Position numbers and translations under genes: made by a program
Assembly (NCBI RefSeq): GCF_905475465.1
Contig: NC_062241.1
Span: forward strand, 9,982,001 to 10,046,000
DNA: 64,000 nucleotides
Direction: 5' to 3'
Source: Pieris napi
Lineage: Eukaryota; Arthropoda; Insecta; Lepidoptera; Pieridae
Notes under the pieces: model-generated
What the model was told of the DNA's origin: nothing
Databases searched by the model: none
Seen by the model: only the letters and a program-made list of their open reading frames with translations
Part shown: one piece after another, positions 55,489 to 64,000 of the stretch
Position numbering within the stretch: position 1 is the stretch's first letter
Layout of the letters: each line of letters begins with the position of its first letter

Positions 55489-58004
55489 CTGCACTAAAAA
55501 TAGCTACATGGAACATCAATGGCTTGGCACCCAACATCGATGAAGTGGAAATATTGATCAGTCTTCATAGTCTAGACATTCTCCTAATTTCAGAGACACA
55601 TATGACAACCAGCAGCTCGATAAGAATTAAAGGATATAAGATCTATTCCACAAATCATCCAGACGGTACAGCTCACGGCGGGACAGCAGTAATAATTAAA
55701 GCCACTGTTATACACCATGTGTTACCAAACTACTGTACCGAACATATCCAGGCTACCACAGTAGCAGTCAGTGACAGAAATGGAGACTTTAATATATCAT
55801 CAATTTATTGTCCCCCAAAACATAAAATAAGTGAAGCACAGTTTTCCGACTACTTTGTAAGCTTGGGGTACAGATTTATTGCTGGGGGTGACTGGAATGC
55901 GAAGCATTCGCACTGGGGCTCTAGATTAATAACTACACGTGGAAGGGAGCTGAAGAAAAGTGTAGATAAACAGTTCCTAACTACTGTCTCAACTCCGGAA
56001 CCAACACACTGGCCCACAGACCAGAACAGACTGCCAGACGTTCTAGACTTCTTCATCACAACAGGGCTGTCTCGACTTTTCTTCAATGTTGAGTCATGCC
56101 TCGATAGCTCATCTAACCATGTTCCTGTAATATTGACAGTGAGCACCACAATTCTTAAGAAAGAAGCTCGGCAAACATTGTACAACAAATACACAGACTG
56201 GGATAGCTTCCGGGAAATAGTTGACACAGATCTAAGCCTAAAAATAGCACTTAAAACAGAAGAGGATATCGAAGAAGCTACAAAGCATTTCACCACAACA
56301 GTTCAAGCTGCCTGCTGGAAAACCTCTCCAGAGCACTTGAATAACAGGCCACGGCAAAATAAGATATCGTTTGAAATAAAAGAACTGATTCTGAACAAAA
56401 GAAGACTGCGAAGAGTATGGCACACTAGCAGGCTTTCAGTAGATAAAAGAGCTCTTAACAAAGCAGTCAAGGATCTTAAACTTGCCATAAAAAATGCAAG
56501 GGACAAAACTATGGAATGTTATCTAGATTCCTTAACTGCAACAAATGCTACAAACTACTCTCTATGGCGAGCTTGTAAGAACTATAATAGACCGATAGAT
56601 CCCAAACCGCCGTTACGATTGCAGAATAACACTTGGGCAAAGACAAAACAAGAAAAAGCTGATGCCTTCGCTGTTCACTTAGCAAAAGTATTCACGCCTA
56701 ATGAAGCTGACCCAGACACTGATGATTCCTTCATAGATTCGGTCTTAAGTCAAGACTTCCAGCTTGATTTGCCGATTAGGCCTACAACGCCGAAAGAAGT
56801 CGTCGCAACAATCTCAAAATTGGAGGACAAAAAGGCTCCCGGGTTTGATTTAATAGACAAAAAAGTCTTGAAGGAACTTCCCAAAAAAGGCATAGTTTTT
56901 CTTACCATCTTATTTAATGGCATAATAAGAACTGAACACTTTCCATCGCTGTGGAGAGTCTCACAAGTAATTATGATACCTAAAGTAGGGAAGCCAGTGA
57001 ATGAACTTAGCTCTTACAGGCCGATTAGTCTGCTAACCGTAACTTCAAAACTTTTTGAGTCAGTCCTACAGCACAGATTATTGGAGGAGATTCATCAAAG
57101 AGCCATAATCCCGGACCACCAGTTTGGTTTTCGCCAGCAGCATGGCACTGTGGAACAAGTCCATAGAATCTGCTCTGTAATAAGGAAGGCACTAGAGAGA
57201 AAGGAGTACTGCTCCTCTGCCTTCCTAGACGTGCAGCAGGCGTTTGATAGAGTATGGCACAAAGGTCTCTTGTATAAAGTAAAAACTCTTCTACCCTGTA
57301 CATTCTTCCCCATCATTAAATCTTATCTAACAGAAAGAATATTTCAAGTAAGAGAAGAAGATCGTACATCGCCATTTCACTCAATCAAAGCTGGAGTACC
57401 GCAGGGGTCTGTCCTGGGCCCAGTCTTATATACCATTTACACATGTGATTTACCACAAAGCGAACACGTCACATTAGCAACATTCGCAGACGATACTGCT
57501 GTACTGGCATGTAGTAATAGCCCAATCGAAGCTTCAGACTTCCTACAGACTGGATTGCAAGAAATTGAAACCTGGCTTTCAAAGTGGAGAATAAAAACTA
57601 GTGTGACAAAATCTGTTCATGTAACCTTCACTCTCCGTAGAGGAGACTGTCCGCCAGTAACTCTGTGCAACCAACAACTTCCGCAAGAAAACTGTGTAAA
57701 ATACTTGGGAATACACCTTGATAGGAGACTCGTATGGAAACAACACATACAGAAGAAGAGAGAAGAAATCAACCTGAAATACAGAGGACTCTACTGGCTT
57801 CTTGGCAGAAATTCCAAACTGTCAGTAGATAATAAGCTACTCATCTACGAAATGCTCTTGAAACCAATTTGGACATACGGGATTCAACTATGGGGTTCGG
57901 CGTGTGACTCTAACATAAGTATCATACAGAGGGTTCAAAATTACATTTTGAAACAAATATCCAACTGTCCGTGGTTTATAAAAACAAACATCGGAAATTC
58001 ATGA
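55485..58004 (+). CDS. jockey ORF2 (endonuclease-reverse transcriptase), frameshifted near the C-terminus
   Basis: The start ATG overlaps the ORF1 stop as ATGA, suggesting stop-restart translation. The 839-residue frame has an APE endonuclease (IATWNING near the N-terminus, ISETHMT, GGDWNAKHSHW) and a reverse transcriptase: KAPGFDLID, YRPISLLTVTSKLFE, FGFRQQHGT, FLDVQQAFDRVWH, AGVPQGSVLGP and FADD at 667-670. A post-RT region with YLGIHLDRRL follows. The last endonuclease motif, usually SSDH, here reads SSNH (Asn 211), which may weaken nicking. The frame ends early at TGA 58002-58004; the expected tail continues in the +1 frame. Confidence 0.9.
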   Translation: MTALKIATWNINGLAPNIDEVEILISLHSLDILLISETHMTTSSSIRIKGYKIYSTNHPDGTAHGGTAVIIKATVIHHVLPNYCTEHIQATTVAVSDRNGDFNISSIYCPPKHKISEAQFSDYFVSLGYRFIAGGDWNAKHSHWGSRLITTRGRELKKSVDKQFLTTVSTPEPTHWPTDQNRLPDVLDFFITTGLSRLFFNVESCLDSSSNHVPVILTVSTTILKKEARQTLYNKYTDWDSFREIVDTDLSLKIALKTEEDIEEATKHFTTTVQAACWKTSPEHLNNRPRQNKISFEIKELILNKRRLRRVWHTSRLSVDKRALNKAVKDLKLAIKNARDKTMECYLDSLTATNATNYSLWRACKNYNRPIDPKPPLRLQNNTWAKTKQEKADAFAVHLAKVFTPNEADPDTDDSFIDSVLSQDFQLDLPIRPTTPKEVVATISKLEDKKAPGFDLIDKKVLKELPKKGIVFLTILFNGIIRTEHFPSLWRVSQVIMIPKVGKPVNELSSYRPISLLTVTSKLFESVLQHRLLEEIHQRAIIPDHQFGFRQQHGTVEQVHRICSVIRKALERKEYCSSAFLDVQQAFDRVWHKGLLYKVKTLLPCTFFPIIKSYLTERIFQVREEDRTSPFHSIKAGVPQGSVLGPVLYTIYTCDLPQSEHVTLATFADDTAVLACSNSPIEASDFLQTGLQEIETWLSKWRIKTSVTKSVHVTFTLRRGDCPPVTLCNQQLPQENCVKYLGIHLDRRLVWKQHIQKKREEINLKYRGLYWLLGRNSKLSVDNKLLIYEMLLKPIWTYGIQLWGSACDSNISIIQRVQNYILKQISNCPWFIKTNIGNS

Positions 58005-58170
58005 GCACCTCAAAATCAGGACTGTCAAAGAGGAGATCAAGACCTGGAGTATGAAATACAAAAAAAGGCTAGAAATGCATCCTAATAAGCTTGCCACGCA
58101 ACTAACCATACCGGACCTAATAAATAGGCTTAAAAGGCGACAAATCCTAAGTCTTGATAGACACAGTTGA
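57994..58170 (+). pseudogene. displaced C-terminal tail of jockey ORF2
   Basis: Frame +1 relative to ORF2 reads on from about 57994 with HEHLKIRTVKEEIKTW and KKRLEMHPNKLATQL, and ends at TGA 58168-58170. TVKEEI and HPN-LA are typical of the end of jockey ORF2 proteins. A single-base indel near 57960-57995 would explain the shift. Confidence 0.75.
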
Positions 58171-58290
58171 AAGAGAGGAGCAGTCTCGATGGAGATTTTG
58201 CTTTGAACGCCTAACAGCTCTCAACACATCTGCTCATAGTCTAGCTGACTGATTGCAAGATTAAGACTTATAAAAAAAAAAAAAAAAAAA

Positions 58291-58304
58291 AACAACAGAC
58301 TAAA
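58291..58304. repeat. right target-site duplication of the jockey LINE
   Basis: AACAACAGACTAAA directly follows the poly(A) tail and equals 53340-53353. Confidence 0.9.
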
Positions 58305-59130
58305 AACTTAAAAGCTAATCTTACAAATACATGGACAGCAAATAGTGATGTAAAAGGAAACATAAGATTTATACAAGTCACGATTGATCAGGATAGGTCA
58401 TAGGATAAGGTTAAGAAATGATTATACAGAAGAGTTTTAAAAGATGACCTCTGTCATTTCTAGCCAATCGTACGGAGTATTTACCAGCAGTATGTCGTGT
58501 AGGTTTGAAAATAAAATTAATTAATTGTAATAAATGAATAAAAGCCTCATATAACTGTCCCACACCAAAAAACATTAAGAACAGAAGGTCATTTATTAAG
58601 TGAATGTATTTTTTGTCATTTTCAACAATTCCATTCATGCAGCGTTTTGAAATTGGATGTTCGCGCCCACATGTAAATAAAAAAGAATCTTTGCTGCCAC
58701 AAACGAACAAAAGCCTCCCCTATGCATCACCCTGGGGCATAGGGGTGTACAATGAGGAAAATTACATTTCTGCTTTTGAGATATTTCTCGTTGAGATATG
58801 TTCCTAAAGACGTTGAATTGATAAGTTTTGGAAAAAAGCGAATTTTGTTGTAAGTAAATCGTATATCTAAGATTGTTTCGTGACGAATTTGAATAAAATA
58901 ACATTTAACTTAAGTTATATTTATTGATAAATCAATGTCCTTATTTGATATTTTTCCTCGAGAAAGTACTTTCTGGGTCTAGGTAGGAATATATAGGTCA
59001 ATTATATGACCAGACGGAAAGTTAGAGAATATCTTAACATTATTTTTCTTGATAGCGATATTCAGTAGCGAAAAAAATTTGCTATCTAAAATAAGATTGT
59101 ATTGTATGAGTCCTAAATACGTCAATACGA
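58305..59130. other. gene-free stretch
   Basis: AT-rich; a small hairpin CCCCTATGC...GCATAGGGG lies at about 58717-58745. No gene supported. Confidence 0.4.
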
Positions 59131-59310
59131 TTTATTTATTTATTAACACTTCGTTGCTTTACAATATAAAAAAATTACATAATTAAATGAAAAGGAGGGC
59201 AACTGGCGGCCTTATCGCTTTCGAGCGATCTCTTCCAGGCAACCTCTGTGAGAAAAGAACAAATGTATTAAATTAGATAAGGTAAGCGAGAAGTGCAAAA
59301 ATACATATTA
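59131..59310 (-). mobile_element. dispersed repeat E (LINE 3'-end-like)
   Basis: The minus strand has AGGTTGCCTGGAAGAGATCG, GCGATAAGGCCGCCAGTTGC and the end AACGAAGTGTTAATAAATAA, like 53085-53290. The two are in the same orientation about 6 kb apart. Confidence 0.7.
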
Positions 59311-59469
59311 CATATAGTTATTAAGAAAAAGAAACTAAACAGGAACAAAAAACAAACTTAACTAATGAGAGATACATGAAAAATAAAAAGTAAAAAGTCC
59401 ACATGAATCATGATAATTTAATTTAAGATCAGTCTCACGTCATTTTACACGATTTAGGGGTTCTAGGAA

Positions 59470-59560
59470 AGATTGAACTGATTCTTACAGGCACTTCTGA
59501 ATGTCTCCATTAACATCACATAAGCCTCCTACCAATTTACCCCATGTTCTACAAAAATAC
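59470..59560 (+). mobile_element. LINE family A, strongly degraded 3' end
   Basis: TTAACATCACATAAGCCTCC and TACCAATTTACCCCATGTTC followed by a short A run mirror the family A ending at reduced identity. Confidence 0.45.
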
Positions 59561-60316
59561 AGACTTCACTACTAACATAGCACAACACCTCAAACCAAGA
59601 CTGCGTATCGCGTAATATATCATTAAATTATTTAAGCTCATAAATATAAAAGCCACAAATAAGCCATCATTTTCATATAATTATTCTTGTAAGAGAGATT
59701 GCACAATAATAAAAGAATTAAAAATGCTAAATGTACTTCACTTAAGTCCCTTTGTGAAATTCATCATCTCTTTGTGTTAAGCCATTTTCTTTGTTCTCCT
59801 TAATGCTGGATTCATTGCAAACAGCTGATGTATTGATTGCTAATTTCTTTGTTATGGACGATAAAAATCTTGGATTAAACAAAAGGTTTTGATATAAAGT
59901 TTTTATGATATTATAAACTTCGTTGAGTCACGGGATTACATACAGAGGTTTATAATCCGATTCGTCCATGCCCATTAGTAGGAAAATAACAATGTAACTA
60001 GAGAATGTCATGGGTATGGCAGTATTTCGTAAAATCGCAATATAAAACGATTGCTCGACGGAATAATTTTTTTACTCTTTTATCCGGTCTGATGTTACAA
60101 ATTCATTAAAACAGCGATAAATAAACAAAACACGTACGTCGTACGTATCATCCATGATCTCGTTAGTCGAAGATATAGCCTTAATTTGCATCAAAATGCG
60201 ATTTTGCGTGCATAGCAAGTTAATAAATTTTACCTCTAAATTTATATGTATCGCGGCTCAAGAGTCTCATGCTGACTGTTGTTAATTTGTCACTTCATGT
60301 TATGTAAACATTGCAT
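59561..60316. other. gene-free stretch
   Basis: AT-rich; nothing supported. Confidence 0.4.
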
Positions 60317-60747
60317 ATGTCAGAAATATGACGTTACTGTCAACTGTCATTGTCATTAAATTTAGCAGCCGTGCGATTCTGTTAATCCGTGTGTTCACCT
60401 CGCACTAACAACGCTCCCTTCGTCACTCACGTCATTTTTGGAATCTCATGGTATTCTGTTAAGCAATATCACATTACGTCTTGACTTGGATGTTGTAGTT
60501 AATAGTTTATCAGAATGCCAAATCGTAAAATGACTGCTTCACGACTGATTTGAGTGCGACCGCCGCTGCGAAAACCGCTGTGAGAGTTCGAAAAGTGAGT
60601 TACAGAATCGCAAGGCTGGTCTTATAAAAAACAATGTCAAAGTCAGTTCAAACCGTTATTAGTAGTACTTTTTTTGATTTTCCAACAATGGTTGATGATA
60701 ATGTCATATGAAAATGGCAGCTGACAGTTACGCCATTGCTCTGACAT
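60317..60747. mobile_element. foldback element with an insert
   Basis: Left end ATGTCAGAAATATGACGTTA and right end (minus strand) ATGTCAGAGCAATGGCGTAA are inverted copies continuing into CTGTCARCTGYCATT. They match the ends of 31414-31689. The middle contains another complete MITE at 60366-60618. Confidence 0.7.
60366..60618. mobile_element. MITE with CAGCC ends, nested
   Basis: CAGCCGTGCGATTCTGTTAA at left and the complement of CAGCCTTGCGATTCTGTAAC at right. The right half matches 3544-3645. It sits inside the foldback element 60317-60747. Confidence 0.75.
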
Positions 60748-60998
60748 TAACATATATATATATAACATCTAATTCTAGCATATAGTTGCATTTCATAAAT
60801 CCAAAGAATTTCTCATTCCATTTGTGAAGCTTATTTAAATGTAAAACAGTATTACTTTATACAAATGACGCCCCCTAGCGGCCGTCCACTAACTTGCAAC
60901 GAGTTAACGTATTTCCCTAACGTACAGTCAAGTTGTAACGGAACTTTGCAATTAACTTACTCGCCACTAGTTTGAGAGCTTATAAGCCAATATATAGA

Positions 60999-61463
60999 AT
61001 ACTAGCTGCCCCCGCGAACTTCGTTTCGCCTTAATATGTTTTTTTCGACTTAGCACACTTTTGAGTAGCTACTCGTACATATACCAATATATGGAACATT
61101 TGTTTGGTTTTCTGGAAAGAAAACTTTTTGGGGTTTTCAGTGTTTTTTCTCTAAATAAACCTCATAAGTCATAAGATTTTAATTAACAAAAAATAAAAAT
61201 AGGGGTTGATAGTAGAGGGGTGAAAATTAGGGGTTATATGTATTTTTTAATGTTGTATCATAAAAAAATAAAGAATAATTTTTTTATCTAAAATTAAAAA
61301 AAAAATTAGGGGTGGTCTACCCTTAACATTTAGGGGGATGAAAAATAGATGTTGTCCGATTCTCAGACAAACCCAATATGCACACAAAATTTCATGAGAA
61401 TCGGTCGAGCCGTTTCGGAGGAGTTTAACCACAAACACCACGACACGAGAATTTTAAATATAG
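60999..61463. repeat. dispersed repeat D, longest copy
   Basis: Starts ATACTAGCTGCCCCCGCGAA and ends GACACGAGAATTTTAAATAT. Contains AAATTTCATGAGAATCGGTC as in copy 1. No ORF. Confidence 0.7.
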
Positions 61464-62841
61464 AATATATGTTCATTAAAGTAATTAAAAATAATATAAG
61501 TATTTTCTAGGAGTTGCAATGCGTGTAAATTTATAATATGATAACTAATTATTGTGTTCTGCCTGTAAACCAGCGCATTACGCTTAGCATTTCTTTGTAC
61601 CAAGAGAAGTGGTGATATCCCACTGGTTGAGTCCTACAACGAAGGAATCCACAGTGCTGAATATGAGAGAATATTCATACAAAATGTTCAGTTAAAGGGT
61701 CAAGAAACGATCTTCAAAAATTTCACCAAATTGTCTGTTACACGCGATTGTAAATGCAGAATATGGAAACAAAATCATATTGTACCATGTAATATAATTA
61801 ATGTTTATATCAAACTTAATAAGGTAATAGAAAAAAATTATTAAGTTGACTTTTGACGCAATAAGATAAATATAAAAAAAGTATTCGAAGTTTTGAATGT
61901 ACTAAAGACAGCTAATATAGAAAATCAGTGTAAATAAACGTAGGGTACCTCTTAAATAACTTCAGATAACTAAAACGAAAATATACATACGTATTAAATG
62001 GATATATTAAATTAAAATCTACAACGTTAAACTATTAAAATCTTTATAAGTAATCATAACAATCAAATATACAGTATTTACAATTTTCATAACCTACATA
62101 CTAATAATAAAATTAAAAATTAATAAAAATTTAAATTAAAAGCATTTCCTCGCTGTATTGCGATACTTATTCGTTGAGCGAGGAAAGCACCAGCTCTGGG
62201 GTCACCGGTACTATCTACCAGGCGCCAATTTAAATCTTTAATTATTCAAATTATGTTTTAGAAATAAATATTCGCATAGCTTCGCATTTGCTTATCTTGC
62301 TTTCACTGACTGGACATACGTCACCTGTCATTTACAGAGGCAAACAAAGCCGATTAATCGATGTATGCACAAAGCAAAGGCTTGATATAATCGATAGTTT
62401 AGGTAAGTTTTGTGTATATTGAATTCGATGTAAAGCATGACGTTAAATTATAAAACAGGCGATAACTGATAATACTGAGTTTGTTTTTATCGCAGAAAAG
62501 AAGCTATGAATCAGCTCATTCAGTCCGCCGCTGTATTGCTAAGAGGCAGCTAATATCACCACAAAATATAAAGTTACTAGCAGACCGGCCAAGCGTTGCT
62601 GTGGCTAAGGTTTTTGTTATATTACATAGTAGTATACTATTCAAGGGAAACGGTAGAACACTAGTCATGGGGACCACCATGCTTTTTGGTGGTGATGCCA
62701 TTAAATTGTAGCTTATGTGAAACGTTGGTACTTTCAACACAGCTGTTAGAATTGTGACTATCAAATAATTAACAAATAATTTGCAATAAAATAATATTGC
62801 GGGTATAAATTAAGATGTAAGCTATCCTATATTTTAAGTTA
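61464..62841. other. gene-free stretch with one LINE fragment
   Basis: Contains the minus-strand fragment 62150-62247 (listed separately). A 76-codon frame at 62481-62711 begins just before a TTTTATCGCAG acceptor-like site but has no recognised content. Otherwise AT-rich. Confidence 0.4.
62150..62247 (-). mobile_element. LINE 3'-end fragment, copy of 21000-21125
   Basis: The minus strand reads GGCGCCTGGTAGATAGTACC, GGTGCTTTCCTCGCTCAACG and CAGCGAGGAAATGCT, as at 21000-21125 (+). Confidence 0.55.
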
Positions 62842-62945
62842 GATCAAAATGCACACGGTGTGCTAATTTGATTGAAGTCGGTTCAGTAGTTTAGGAGTAC
62901 ATAGCGGACAAACAACGTGACACGTAATTTTTATATATTAAGATA
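62842..62945. repeat. dispersed repeat D, diverged tail
   Basis: GAAGTCGGTTCAGTAGTTTA followed by GTGACACGTAATTTTTATAT corresponds to the last 100 bases of family D, strongly diverged, possibly a sister family. Confidence 0.45.
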
Positions 62946-63659
62946 ACAGTGTCAAAGCATTATAGAACGCTAAGACTGTTAATGAACATTACCTTAGTTT
63001 AAGCTATTCATTAGTCATTGTAGAAAATTAAGTCAAAATAATATTACTTATTAGCCATAATTAAAGTATAGGCTACATTGTAATACATGTAATAAATAAC
63101 ACGATGCACATAGCATAGGCAGAAAAGTGATTGGTCTGAAGTGCTTGGGAGAACCATGAACAAATAATGCCTTCACTATTTAATTTGCTACCTTGAAGCG
63201 AAGCGCATTAAATCAAATGCGAATTGAGTTACAACGGACACTTACAACGTCGTGCTAAAAGTCTTTTTACGATCCCAATTCTTACCTATTGAACATTACT
63301 AATATATATTTTTCAAGCATAAAAAATACGGGCAAAAAATACGTGTGATAGCCCGAAAAAATACAATGTTAAGATATTACAATAAATAAAGTTACCTCAT
63401 GCATACAGGGACAATGTTTTTAGGGTTGGCAAAGTTGGATTTATAATAGCTAATTTTGAATGAAAGAATGTCACTAAATGTAGAATATTTGAAAATTTGG
63501 CAAAAGCTTAACATTTTTAAATTATCGTGTATAGGATATTTGTTTTTTATTTAATTGTACGAAGTTTTGGAACTACTTAAGTCACTGTAATATTGTTCCA
63601 ACATGAAGGCGGCTGATGTTAATTAATACTGCCTATATACTCGAGAGATATATTTATAG
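62946..63659. other. gene-free stretch
   Basis: AT-rich; nothing supported. Confidence 0.4.
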
Positions 63660-63775
63660 AACAGGCAAAAACGGGCAGGCATCATCTGATGTTAAGTGAT
63701 GCCGCCCATTGATACTGTCAATGCCAAAGGGGTTCGCGAGTGCGTTTCCGGCTTTTAAGGAATTGTTAAGGACCC
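63660..63775 (-). mobile_element. LINE family A, truncated copy
   Basis: The minus strand reads AAGCCGGAAACGCACTCGCG, GGGCGGCATCACTTAACATC and GATGCCTGCCCGTTTTTGCC, matching the family A 3' end. Confidence 0.7.
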
Positions 63776-64000
63776 TGAGACCAATAAATACATATAATCC
63801 AATACGCTTTTTATACACTTGTAAGTCTCGCATTTAAAGAACTTTCCTTCTATTCTATATGCACCGATGGACGGAGGAATTTAAGCACCTTACAAAGTAA
63901 CAATAATTTTTGAAGTATATTTAAATATTCGGTTTCACCAGGGCTTTGAGACCTTATGGTTTCCAGTCGAAAATGTTTACAAGGCCGTGAATAAGGCACA

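Larger units (their letters stand above)
53354..58290 (+). mobile_element. nearly complete jockey-type LINE
   Basis: The element of about 4.94 kb is bounded by identical 14-bp duplications (53340-53353, 58291-58304) and ends in a poly(A) run at 58272-58290. It has an 860-base leader with an A-rich AAT array at about 54000-54095, ORF1 (54214-55488), ORF2 (55485-58004) and a 3' tail. A Pol III B-box-like GGTTCTGGTTCGAGTC lies in the leader near 53795, but no A box is evident. The perfect duplication and intact ORF1 suggest a recent insertion. Confidence 0.9.

Noticed and set aside
58717..58745. CCCCTATGC...GCATAGGGG hairpin as an RNA gene
   Set aside because: The stem is only 9 bp, with no other support.
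62481..62711. 76-codon frame after an acceptor-like TTTTATCGCAG
   Set aside because: No partner exon, no recognisable protein content, and an equally long frame on the other strand.

Overview
The window looks like nuclear DNA of a lepidopteran insect (moth or butterfly). It is AT-rich and intron-rich and full of non-LTR retrotransposon 3' ends, tRNA-headed SINEs and MITEs of kinds common in moth and butterfly genomes. I see nothing bacterial or viral. Species is not determinable by eye.

Host genes are few and can be assembled from splice sites. (1) The last exon of an EF-hand calcium-binding protein lies at 612-745 (+) and continues off the left edge. (2) A four-exon gene at 1958-5847 (-) encodes a 242-residue protein with a signal peptide, one further hydrophobic segment and a Cys-rich C-terminal half; I do not recognise the family. 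(3) A gene with an intronless coding region at 17208-18797 (+) encodes a 529-residue secreted, charged, low-complexity protein, with a TATA/initiator pair upstream. (4) A gene with four coding exons at 19954-24234 (-) encodes a 179-residue four-transmembrane protein. (5) A probable first coding exon of a fifth gene is at 49266-49313 (+); the rest is not found.

The remainder is mostly mobile-element sequence. The largest pieces are an uninterrupted single-ORF LINE (25456-28870) and a nearly complete jockey-type LINE (53354-58290). The jockey copy has a perfect 14-bp target-site duplication, a poly(A) tail, ORF1 and ORF2 overlapping as ATGA, and one C-terminal frameshift. Around them are 5'-truncated copies of several LINE families, at least two SINE families, a hAT MITE with a perfect 8-bp duplication, three elements flanked by TTA (PIF/Harbinger type), a pogo-like element with TA ends and another foldback nested in it, and two copies of a repeat with a long hairpin head.

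The most informative observations are: a Harbinger-type element (43279-43873) carrying a short MADF-like ORF and inserted in an older repeat whose uninterrupted copy at 32103-32366 gives the empty site; a second Harbinger-type element (36963-37744) keeping a transposase N-terminal exon; nested foldback elements at 60317-60747; a pogo-like element with about ten same-direction copies of its terminal motif; and an Asp-to-Asn change in the jockey endonuclease. I found no convincing new multi-gene system. The candidates of interest are the uncharacterised host genes and these element structures.
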